This document shows positions 38,153 to 44,865 of a stretch of 64,000 nucleotides of DNA, in pieces. The DNA is taken from contig CAVRIR010000002.1 of assembly GCA_963721305.1 (NCBI GenBank), positions 372,001 through 436,000 on the forward strand, given 5' to 3'. Source of the DNA: DATAES01 sp963721305. GTDB lineage: Bacteria > Actinomycetota > Acidimicrobiia > Acidimicrobiales > JACDCH01. The notes beneath the pieces are model-generated. The model was not told the DNA's origin, did not search any database, and saw only the letters and a list, made by a program, of their open reading frames with translations. How positions within the stretch are numbered: position 1 is the first letter of the stretch; every line of letters begins with the position of its first letter. The translations under genes and the position numbers were made by a program.

Positions 38153-39036
38153 TCCTTCTTGCCACCGCCGACACAGTGCGGACCCTCGGCCTCCTGGCCG
38201 GTGGTGTTGGTACCGATGGGCGGACCGAGAACGATGCCGCTCGAGCTCGTGTCGACCGTGACGGAGTCACCGATGAACGTCGGCGTGAACCGATCGAGGC
38301 CCCGCGGAGCCGGGCCACCCTTCTTCTCGCCGACGCGGCTGTACTGCGAACCGTGGCAGGGGCACTCGAACCACTGTGACGTCACGCAGCTGGGGACGCG
38401 GCAGCCGAGGTGCACGCACTTCTGGTAGAGGAACACGAAGCCTTTCTCCATGCCGGCGATGATCGGCGGCGTGTAGGCCGACACCTTCTTCGCCTTCTCG
38501 AGCGCGCTCGACGGATAGTTGGTGACCCACATGCGGGCTTCGGGGAAGTAGCCGAAGCCCTTGCCCTGGTTGATCGTGTTCTGGATGTCGGTCAGCTTGC
38601 CGACTGCGATCTTGCCGCCGAACCCGCCCGAACCCTGCGGCCACAGGAAGCCGATGACCGAGAGACCGAACGCGCCGAGGCTGAAGCTCATCAGCGTGAC
38701 GACGCTGCGGTTCAGGAACTGCCGGCGGGTGACGCCCATCGTCTCAGGGTCGGGCGGGACCCATGGCGTGACCTCGCCGCCACTCGACTTCACCACCGCG
38801 GTCGATGGCTCGCGGCGCTCGATGGCGGCGGCCTTCTCGACCGCAGTGCCGGTGACCGGTGCTTCGGAGGCCAGCGCTTCGGTGCCGCGTGTGCTCTTGT
38901 CGCGCTTGCGGGTCTCGCGGCTGAGGTCGCCGGTGGCCTCGCCGGTGTCGCGCCGGCGCGCTGCGCCGGCGAGCAGCAGCACGGCCAGCACGACGAGCAC
39001 ACCGACACCGATCGCAATCACGGCGCCGCTGCTCAT
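38149..39036 (-). CDS. Rieske iron-sulfur protein
   Basis: 295 residues. The [2Fe-2S] site is CVHLGC at 207-212 and CPCHGS at 225-230, with disulfide Cys217. A twin-arginine-like TRRQFLNR at 103-110 precedes the anchoring helix, as expected for Tat-inserted Rieske proteins. An additional N-terminal helix (about 5-25) and an 80-residue hydrophilic linker lie before it, similar to the multi-span actinobacterial QcrA. It oxidises quinol at the Qo site and reduces the cytochrome c. Confidence 0.95.
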   Translation of the reverse strand: MSSGAVIAIGVGVLVVLAVLLLAGAARRRDTGEATGDLSRETRKRDKSTRGTEALASEAPVTGTAVEKAAAIERREPSTAVVKSSGGEVTPWVPPDPETMGVTRRQFLNRSVVTLMSFSLGAFGLSVIGFLWPQGSGGFGGKIAVGKLTDIQNTINQGKGFGYFPEARMWVTNYPSSALEKAKKVSAYTPPIIAGMEKGFVFLYQKCVHLGCRVPSCVTSQWFECPCHGSQYSRVGEKKGGPAPRGLDRFTPTFIGDSVTVDTSSSGIVLGPPIGTNTTGQEAEGPHCVGGGKKE

Positions 39037-39073
39037 CGTGTGACCTCAGCTGCGGAAGTACAGGTACGGAAAC

Positions 39074-39913
39074 TCATAGATCGAAGAACAGTCCTTCGCG
39101 CCAGGGGAACGTGAAGTTGAAGCCAGGGCCTCGGAAGAACACGCCGATGATGACGAGCACCGCCCAGAACATCAGGAACATCGTCATCAACGCGATCGCG
39201 AACTTGCGGTCTTCAGGTTTCGCGCTCGGGTTGCGGTCCGTGTAGGGAGCGAGGATCAGCCCGATCATGCCGAGGCCCGGGATGGTCACGCCCGCGACCA
39301 TCGGGTGGAACATCGTCAACAGCTCTTGGAGGCCGAGGAAGTACCACGGAGCCTTCGACGGGTTCGGCGTGCGGTTGATGTTCGCCAGAGGCTGCAGCGG
39401 TGCGTTGACGAAGATCGCGAACAAGAGCAGGAACGCGGTCATGACCAACGCGGCAACGAACTCGACGACGAGCAGGTGCGGCCACACGTGCACCTTGTCG
39501 ATCGGCTCCGCGCGCACGTCCTGGATCGAGCCGGACTTGACGACGGTGAGCAGCCGCTGCGTGTGCCCGCCCGGACCCGCGGCGATCGGCGGTGCAGCCG
39601 TGGCGACGGCGCCCGCGGTGCCGGCCGCGGCGACCGCGGTCGACGGTGCTTCGCCGCCACTCTCGCCCCCGGGACCGTCGCCCGCACCGGCCCGCGCCGC
39701 GCGGCTGCGCTCGAGCAGATGCGCAGGGATGCGACTCGCGGCCTCGGACTGCGGCGCGTCGCCACCGCCTGCCGGTGCGTCGCCGCCTGCCGGTGCGTCG
39801 CCACCGGCCGGTGCATCACCACCCGCCGCTGCGTCGTCGCCGCCGGACTTCTCCTGGGCCTTGCGCCGCGCCTCTTCAGCGCGCTTGCGCAGATGTTCCG
39901 GGATCTCAGTCAT
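39074..39913 (-). CDS. Cytochrome b subunit IV-like (C-terminal half of cytochrome b)
   Basis: 279 residues from ATG at 39913. The last 150 residues hold three helices and the Qo-site segment APWYFLGLQELL in place of PEWY, as in some low-potential quinol oxidases. The first 130 residues are unusual: two PEHL-type motifs (EIPEHLRKRAEEARRKAQ at 3-20 and RIPAHLLERSRAARAG at 61-76) separated by a GGDAPA repeat and followed by an Ala/Gly-rich linker. The same motif begins the monoheme cytochrome c at 41954. The gene lies 133 nt after cytochrome b6. Confidence 0.9.
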   Translation of the reverse strand: MTEIPEHLRKRAEEARRKAQEKSGGDDAAAGGDAPAGGDAPAGGDAPAGGGDAPQSEAASRIPAHLLERSRAARAGAGDGPGGESGGEAPSTAVAAAGTAGAVATAAPPIAAGPGGHTQRLLTVVKSGSIQDVRAEPIDKVHVWPHLLVVEFVAALVMTAFLLLFAIFVNAPLQPLANINRTPNPSKAPWYFLGLQELLTMFHPMVAGVTIPGLGMIGLILAPYTDRNPSAKPEDRKFAIALMTMFLMFWAVLVIIGVFFRGPGFNFTFPWREGLFFDL

Positions 39914-40046
39914 GCTGTCCGTCCACTCCGGGCGTCGCTGCGCTCCTGTCTCCGTGGACTGCGGCTCGTCGTTGGCGCTTCCCTCGCCGCGCGCCGCGGA
40001 ACGCAACCGTCGACCATCAGACGCGAATCAATCGTCGTGCAAGCCA

Positions 40047-40826
40047 TCACAACGGCCCCGAGATGCCGCCGTCCTTACGCACTCGCCAGAAATGGATCGC
40101 CATGAAGATGACGATCACGAACGGGAGCATGAGGACGTGCAACACGTACCATCGCAACAACGTCGGGCCGCCGATCTCGGCGCCACCCAAGAGCACGAAC
40201 CGCACCTGACTGCCGAACACCGGTGTGTAACCCATCATGTTCGTGCCGACCGTGACTGCCCACAGCGCCAACTGGTCCCACGGGAGCAGGTAGCCGGTGA
40301 ACGACAGCAGCAGGGTGAGCAGCAACAGCACGACGCCGATCACCCAGTTGAACTCACGGGGCGGCTTGTAGGCACCGTGGTAGAAGACACGCGCCATGTG
40401 CAAGAAGACCGAAAGCACCATGAGGTGCGCGGCCCATCGATGCATGTTGCGCACGAGCAGACCGAACGTCACCGACGTGTGCAGCGTCGAGATGTCCTGC
40501 CACGCGAGCGCGGTCGTCGGCCGGTAGAAGAACATCAAGAAGATGCCGGTGACCGTCAGCAGGATGAACAGGAAGAACGAGAGACCGCCGAGACAGAGCG
40601 TGTAGCTCACCTTCACGGCGTGGCGCTTCACCTTGACCGGGTGCAGGTGGTACAGCACCGAGTTCATGATCACGTAGGACCGGTTACGGGGGCTGTCCGT
40701 GTAGCCCTTCCGGAAGATCGATCCCGGCCGGAAGATCGAGGTCCACGCCTGCGATCCCTGCACGGTGTCGGTCAGTTTCGAGACGCGCTCACCCATGGAT
40801 GGGCGGTTGGGCATCGTCTTCGCCAC
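40047..40826 (-). CDS. Cytochrome b6-type subunit
   Basis: 259 residues from GTG at 40826, with TAGGAG 6 nt upstream. Four helices; heme-ligand histidine pairs are H129/H143 and H230/H245, with the b6 spacing of 14 and 15. It ends VRKDGGISGPL, almost identical to plastid and cyanobacterial PetB. Cys78 in SYTLCLGG aligns with b6 Cys35, the residue that binds the extra heme c(i) at the Qi site. Cytochrome b is therefore split as in b6f or the Bacillus b6c type, not one chain as in mycobacterial QcrB. Confidence 0.93.
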   Translation of the reverse strand: MAKTMPNRPSMGERVSKLTDTVQGSQAWTSIFRPGSIFRKGYTDSPRNRSYVIMNSVLYHLHPVKVKRHAVKVSYTLCLGGLSFFLFILLTVTGIFLMFFYRPTTALAWQDISTLHTSVTFGLLVRNMHRWAAHLMVLSVFLHMARVFYHGAYKPPREFNWVIGVVLLLLTLLLSFTGYLLPWDQLALWAVTVGTNMMGYTPVFGSQVRFVLLGGAEIGGPTLLRWYVLHVLMLPFVIVIFMAIHFWRVRKDGGISGPL

Positions 40827-40834
40827 GGGAACTC

Positions 40835-41251
40835 CTACCCCAGCCTCATCCCGTAGCCGTAGCCATGGGTGGTGGTGCGTTGGTGTGGATCGCCCCCGGC
40901 AGGCATGTCGACGAGCTTGCCGAGGATGATCACGCCGGTCGGGCAACGGTCGACGCACAACGCGCACCGCGTGCACACGTCGTCGTCGATGAGGAACACG
41001 TACTGGTCGGTCGGGTCGACGCCTGGCTGCTCGGTACCGATCGCCTCGTCGATGGCGTCGTTGCGCACCATGTGGATGCACTTCCACGGACAGATGTCGA
41101 CGCACCCTTCACAGGTGATGCACTCGGACTGGTCGATGTGGATGAACTGCTTCGGCTTGACCGCGCGCGTGAGGTAGTCGTTGTCGACTTCCTGCAGCAC
41201 GTAGTCCGTGCGGAACTCCGGCATCGGCGGGTTGGCGTCGGTGCGTGCCAT
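40835..41251 (-). CDS. 2x[4Fe-4S] ferredoxin-like subunit of the bc operon
   Basis: 138 residues. Two complete cluster motifs occur: CITCEGCVDICPWKC (Cys44, 47, 50, 54, with extra Cys58) and CTRCALCVDRCPTG (Cys93, 96, 99, 103). Between them is an acidic spacer of about 35 residues, longer than in small ferredoxins. There is no signal peptide or membrane helix, so the protein should be cytosolic. It lies 8 nt before cytochrome b6 and 6 nt after the small membrane protein, so it is cotranscribed. A ferredoxin gene is not a standard part of a bc operon. Its partner could be the bc complex itself or a nearby complex I. Confidence 0.85.
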   Translation of the reverse strand: MARTDANPPMPEFRTDYVLQEVDNDYLTRAVKPKQFIHIDQSECITCEGCVDICPWKCIHMVRNDAIDEAIGTEQPGVDPTDQYVFLIDDDVCTRCALCVDRCPTGVIILGKLVDMPAGGDPHQRTTTHGYGYGMRLG

Positions 41252-41257
41252 GCGCGC

Positions 41258-41725
41258 TTACGACTCCTGCTTCACGAGCGGACGCCCGTAGGAGGAAGGC
41301 TCGAGCTCGCGCTGGCGGCGGCGCTCGGCGTGCTTGTCGCGCTTCTGCCACCAAGCGAACATCCCGATGTGGCAGGTCAGGAAGAATCCATAGATGATGA
41401 CGACAACGATGTCGCGGAGCTTCTCGTAGTTGACACCGAACGGCGGAATGGGCGCGTTGATGAACGTCCATTCACCGACGGTCAAGAAGTTCTTCGCCGG
41501 TGTCCAGCCGAGCTCGTTGTTCGCCCACTGCAGCCACTGGTTCGGCACGACGCCGTACGCCCAGAAGAAGAGGAAGAACACGAACCAGGCGCCGAAGATC
41601 GCTTCGCCCCAAGTGAGCGGCGCGCCGACAGGGCGATGTCGGCCATAGAGGAAGATGACCACCATGCCGAGGATGGCAACAGCGAACGACACGACGAACG
41701 CAACCACCCGGCGGGCCACCTCCAT
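41258..41725 (-). CDS. Small membrane protein heading the cytochrome bc operon
   Basis: 155 residues from ATG at 41725, with three hydrophobic segments (about 7-27, 42-62 and 108-128), a tryptophan-rich region (WAYGVVPNQWLQWANNELGW) between the second and third, and a basic C-terminal tail. I do not recognise a named family. It opens the operon downstream of a candidate CRP-type operator and precedes the ferredoxin gene by 6 nt, so it may be the membrane partner of that ferredoxin or an accessory subunit of the bc complex. Confidence 0.75.
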   Translation of the reverse strand: MEVARRVVAFVVSFAVAILGMVVIFLYGRHRPVGAPLTWGEAIFGAWFVFFLFFWAYGVVPNQWLQWANNELGWTPAKNFLTVGEWTFINAPIPPFGVNYEKLRDIVVVIIYGFFLTCHIGMFAWWQKRDKHAERRRQRELEPSSYGRPLVKQES

Positions 41726-41765
41726 TCGCTGCTCGGCGTCAGATGGAACCTGACGGCAATTTCCT

Positions 41766-41786
41766 CGTGAAATCTCTCACATTCTA
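41766..41786 (-). promoter_or_regulatory. Candidate -10 element overlapped by CRP/GlxR-like site for the bc operon
   Basis: On the minus strand TAGAAT (41786-41781, 5 of 6 to TATAAT) runs into TGTGAGAGATTTCACG (41781-41766), which fits the CRP-family pattern TGTGA-N6-TCACA at 9 of 10 fixed positions. The site would cover the transcription start, a position suited to repression. No clear -35 is visible. GlxR and CRP control bc/oxidase genes in corynebacteria and mycobacteria; relevance here is inference. Confidence 0.45.
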
Positions 41787-41898
41787 CGGACCCACCACCA
41801 GTCCGGGGGGCAGGCTCGCGACGAGAGCGTGGCCTGTCTAGCACGGCGAATTCCCGGTTCAGAAACCTCGCCGGTCGGGCCGGATCCCTTGCCCCGTC

Positions 41899-41927
41899 TT
41901 GGTTCGGGTCGGTGGCGCCCGTCTAAT
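41899..41927 (+). promoter_or_regulatory. Candidate promoter for the monoheme cytochrome c gene
   Basis: TTGGTT (41899-41904) and TCTAAT (41922-41927, 5 of 6 to the -10 consensus) are 17 nt apart, 26 nt before the GTG start at 41954. AGGTCAGG upstream of the GTG can serve as a ribosome site. The rest of the 228-nt divergent region shows nothing else definite. Confidence 0.4.
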
Positions 41928-41953
41928 GTGCGACCCGATGAGGTCAGGCGCGA

Positions 41954-42658
41954 GTGACTGAAGTCCCCGAACATCTCCTCGCTCGATCGCGAGCCAGACG
42001 CGAAGCCGCGGGGCTCGGCACGTCCGGCGAAAGTGCGGCCACGCCGGCCGCGTCCAGCGAGGTCGAGGCCGCCGGCGGCGCCACCCCTGCCCCCAGCGCG
42101 CCGGCCCGGACGCCCGCACCGGCCGCACCCGCCCCACCCCCGCCGCCGAAGCCCGATCCCCCGTACATCCAGGCCTACAAGCGCCGCCGCCGCATCCCCA
42201 TCTGGGTCATGCCGGCGCTGCTGGCGCTGCCGATCTGGGGCTTCATCTACGCGAACACGCTCGAGACGCCGCCGGCGGCCACCAGCGGTCCCCTCGCCGA
42301 GGGCGCCACGATCTACGCGAAGTGCGCGACATGCCACGGTGCCGACGGAAGCGGCGGTGTCGGTCCTTCCTACAAGAACGGTGCGCTTGCCGCGGACTTC
42401 CCGAACTACGTCGACCAGATCCGCTGGGTCACGCTCGGTTCGGCCGGTTGGCCCGGCGACACCTACGGCGCGACGAACAAGCCCAAGAAGGGCGGCATGC
42501 CGGCCTGGGGCAACGACCTGACGCCGCTCCAGATCGCGCAGGTCGTGCGCTACGAGCGTGAGATGCTCGCCGGCATCGCGCCCGAGCCCGATCTCGTCGC
42601 GATCACCGAGGGCACGAAACCACCGCTCGACGCGAACGGTCAGCCCGTCTCGGGCTGA
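41954..42658 (+). CDS. Membrane-anchored monoheme cytochrome c
   Basis: 234 residues from GTG. It begins with the PEHL-type motif EVPEHLLARSRARREAAG (3-20), then an Ala/Pro-rich linker, one helix (about 81-100) and a class I cytochrome c domain with CATCH at 124-128 and the possible methionine ligand in KKGGMPAWG. The heme domain would lie outside the membrane. It is divergent from the bc operon and probably carries electrons between that complex and a terminal oxidase not in this window. Confidence 0.9.
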   Translation: MTEVPEHLLARSRARREAAGLGTSGESAATPAASSEVEAAGGATPAPSAPARTPAPAAPAPPPPPKPDPPYIQAYKRRRRIPIWVMPALLALPIWGFIYANTLETPPAATSGPLAEGATIYAKCATCHGADGSGGVGPSYKNGALAADFPNYVDQIRWVTLGSAGWPGDTYGATNKPKKGGMPAWGNDLTPLQIAQVVRYEREMLAGIAPEPDLVAITEGTKPPLDANGQPVSG

Positions 42659-42680
42659 CCGTCGCGCCGCGTCGTTCGAC

Positions 42681-43928
42681 ATGCACGACGTCCTCGTCGT
42701 CGGGGGCGGTCCTGCGGGTGCTGCAACCGGGTACTGGCTGGCGCGCGCGGGCCACGACGTCGTGGTCATCGAACGCAAGACGTTCCCCCGCGAGAAGACG
42801 TGCGGGGACGGCCTCACACCGCGAGCCGTGCACCAGTTGCAGGACATGGGACTCGGCGACGCGCTGACGAAGTTCCATCGCTACGACGGACTGCGCGCGT
42901 GCGCGCACGGCATCAGCCTCGAGCTGCGCTGGCCGGATCATCCGGTCTATCCGCCTTACGGCTACGTGGTGCGACGGCGTGATCTCGACCAAATGGTCGC
43001 GTCAAATGCGGTCGCGGCCGGAGCCGTCTTGCGCGAAGGATGCGAAGCAATTGCGCCGGTCCTCGACGGTGGGCTCGTGCGCGGCGCGATCGTCAACGAC
43101 AAGACGAGCGGCGCGCGCGACGAGATCCGGGCGCGCTACGTCGTGATCGCCGACGGCGCGAACTCACGGTTCGGGCGCGCGCTGGGCACGACTCGCAACC
43201 GCGCGTTCCCGCAAGGCATGGCCATCCGCGGCTACTACGAGAGTCCGTTGCACGCGGAGCCGTGGATCGAGTCCGCACTCGATGTGCGCGATCGCAGGGG
43301 CAACTCACTTCCGGGGTACGGCTGGATCTTCCCGGTCGGCGACGGGACGATCAACGTCGGCATCGGATTGCTGTCGACCTTCCGCGACTGGAAGTCGGTC
43401 AACACGTCGCATCTCATCGACGAGTTCGCCGCGACGGCGCCCGACTACTGGGGCATCTCGCCGGAGGCATCGACCGGACCGCCCACGGGTGGTCGCCTGC
43501 CGATGGGCGGATCCGTCTCGCCCATCGTCGGCCCGACGTGGTTGGTCGTCGGCGATGCTGCGGGAACCATCAACCCGTTCAACGGCGAGGGCATCGACTA
43601 CGCCTACGAGACCGGTCGCACCGCCGCGTCCTTGTTGGACGAGGCGCTGACGACAGGTGATGGTCTCGCGCTCTCGCAGTATCCACGGCTGCTCGAGGCG
43701 GAGTACGGCCTCTACTTCAAGGTGGCACGGCTGTTCGCCAAGGTGATCGGCAATCCCCCCTTGCTCAACCAGTTGACGCGGGTCGGCATGCAGTCGCGCA
43801 CGCTCATGGAATGGGTCTTGCGCATCATGGCGAACCTGCTGCGCGAGGACGAGCTCGGTCCGGCCGAAGCGGCCTATCGAGCGGCCGCCGCACTCGTGCG
43901 CGTCGTCCCCGAGCCCGGCGCGGCGTAG
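42681..43928 (+). CDS. Geranylgeranyl reductase family flavoprotein (possible menaquinone reductase)
   Basis: 415 residues from ATG at 42681, 22 nt after the cytochrome c stop; an earlier in-frame start lies inside that gene. The FAD-binding dinucleotide motif VVGGGPAGAATGYWLARAG is at the N terminus, with TCGDGLTPRA and the second FAD motif VVGDAAGTINPFNGEGI. Family members saturate isoprenoid double bonds, for example the mycobacterial MenJ that reduces the menaquinone side chain. Coupling to a respiratory cytochrome gene favours quinone modification, but archaeol or chlorophyll-type substrates cannot be excluded by sequence. Confidence 0.85.
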   Translation: MHDVLVVGGGPAGAATGYWLARAGHDVVVIERKTFPREKTCGDGLTPRAVHQLQDMGLGDALTKFHRYDGLRACAHGISLELRWPDHPVYPPYGYVVRRRDLDQMVASNAVAAGAVLREGCEAIAPVLDGGLVRGAIVNDKTSGARDEIRARYVVIADGANSRFGRALGTTRNRAFPQGMAIRGYYESPLHAEPWIESALDVRDRRGNSLPGYGWIFPVGDGTINVGIGLLSTFRDWKSVNTSHLIDEFAATAPDYWGISPEASTGPPTGGRLPMGGSVSPIVGPTWLVVGDAAGTINPFNGEGIDYAYETGRTAASLLDEALTTGDGLALSQYPRLLEAEYGLYFKVARLFAKVIGNPPLLNQLTRVGMQSRTLMEWVLRIMANLLREDELGPAEAAYRAAAALVRVVPEPGAA

Positions 43929-43942
43929 TCCTCGCTCACCGC

Positions 43943-43998
43943 GAACTCCGGGGCAGAAGCGGTGCTATGGCGCCGCGTTTGAACCAACATTCCCGTCG
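43943..43998 (-). repeat. 56-nt structured repeat, copy B
   Basis: Same length and flanks as the copy at 9625-9680 (GAACTCCGGG ... GAACCAACATTCCCGTCG on +). The inner arms GCAGAAGCGG and CCGCGTTTGA pair at 8 of 10 positions (one wobble), and two pairs differ from copy A by compensatory changes. It overlaps the lgt 3' end, supplying its last codons (DGNVGSNAAP and stop). It lies between convergent genes. Confidence 0.65.
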
Positions 43999-44840
43999 GG
44001 TTCGCCTTCGGCTTCCACGGAGGCGACGTCCGCGGCGGTGACCTTGCGGACGCGAGTGAGGATCCAGACGCCGGTGGGGATCAGCAGCAGGCACATCCAT
44101 TGCGCGCCGGTCAGCCCGAGAACGGTCTTGTCGTTCACGCGCAGGAAGTCGGACAGCCCGCGGCAGATGCCGTAGTACAGGCAAAAGATCCCCATGATCG
44201 TGCCGGGCGCCGGACGCCGCCGGATCAACAGCGTCAGCGCACCGAACAACACGAGCATCCAGATGAACTCGTAGATCGCGGTGTTGTGGAACTCGGATCC
44301 GATCACGAGCGGGTTCGGTCCGAGCGTCGACTCCCGCACCACTCCGCCGTCGTACCGCACCGCCAGGAGCCACGAGCTGTGGCTGCCGAAGTGCTCACCG
44401 ACCGAGATGCAACCGATGCGGCCGATGGCGAGACCGATGGTCAGGCCGTAGGCGTAGCCGTCCATGTTCGTCCAGCGGTTCAAACGCGTCCATCGACGGA
44501 TGGTCGGCATCCCGACCAGCACGGCGGCGATGAAACCACCCGAGAACTGCAAGCCGCCGTTCCACACCGCGATGAGATCGATCGGTTTTTCGATCTCGCT
44601 CCAGTGGGTGAGGTCCCACGTGATGCGGGCGCCGATGATGCCGGCCACGACGAGGCGTGTGGCCATGCGGTACACGTCGTCACGCGTCATGTCGGTGTGC
44701 GCCTCGACGTAGCGCGCCGCGACCCACGCACCGATGAGCACGCCGAGCCCGACCATGAGCCCGAACGTCCGCAGCTGCAGCGGCCCGATCGAGATCGTCG
44801 GGAACGTCGTGTACGGGATGATGGCGAACAAGGGCGTCAA
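43965..44840 (-). CDS. lgt: Prolipoprotein diacylglyceryl transferase
   Basis: About 291 residues if TTG at 44840 is the start, which is uncertain: no ATG or GTG in frame lies between the zwf stop and the conserved region, and a second TTG is at 44831. Seven or so helices; the signature arginine is in AIGRIGCISVGEHFG, with the usual Asn-containing GRIGNF changed as in other actinobacterial relatives. Lgt attaches diacylglycerol to the lipobox cysteine of prelipoproteins. The solute-binding lipoprotein in this same operon is a potential substrate. The last codons are drawn from the 56-nt repeat. Confidence 0.85.
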   Translation of the reverse strand: MTPLFAIIPYTTFPTISIGPLQLRTFGLMVGLGVLIGAWVAARYVEAHTDMTRDDVYRMATRLVVAGIIGARITWDLTHWSEIEKPIDLIAVWNGGLQFSGGFIAAVLVGMPTIRRWTRLNRWTNMDGYAYGLTIGLAIGRIGCISVGEHFGSHSSWLLAVRYDGGVVRESTLGPNPLVIGSEFHNTAIYEFIWMLVLFGALTLLIRRRPAPGTIMGIFCLYYGICRGLSDFLRVNDKTVLGLTGAQWMCLLLIPTGVWILTRVRKVTAADVASVEAEGEPDGNVGSNAAP

Positions 44841-44865
44841 CCCGGGTCGAGCGGGAAAGCGGAGA

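Noticed and set aside
39074..39913. Loss of the Qo-site PEWY motif in subunit IV as a sign of inactivity
   Set aside because: APWY-type variants occur in functional low-potential bc complexes; the neighbouring residues and helices are intact.
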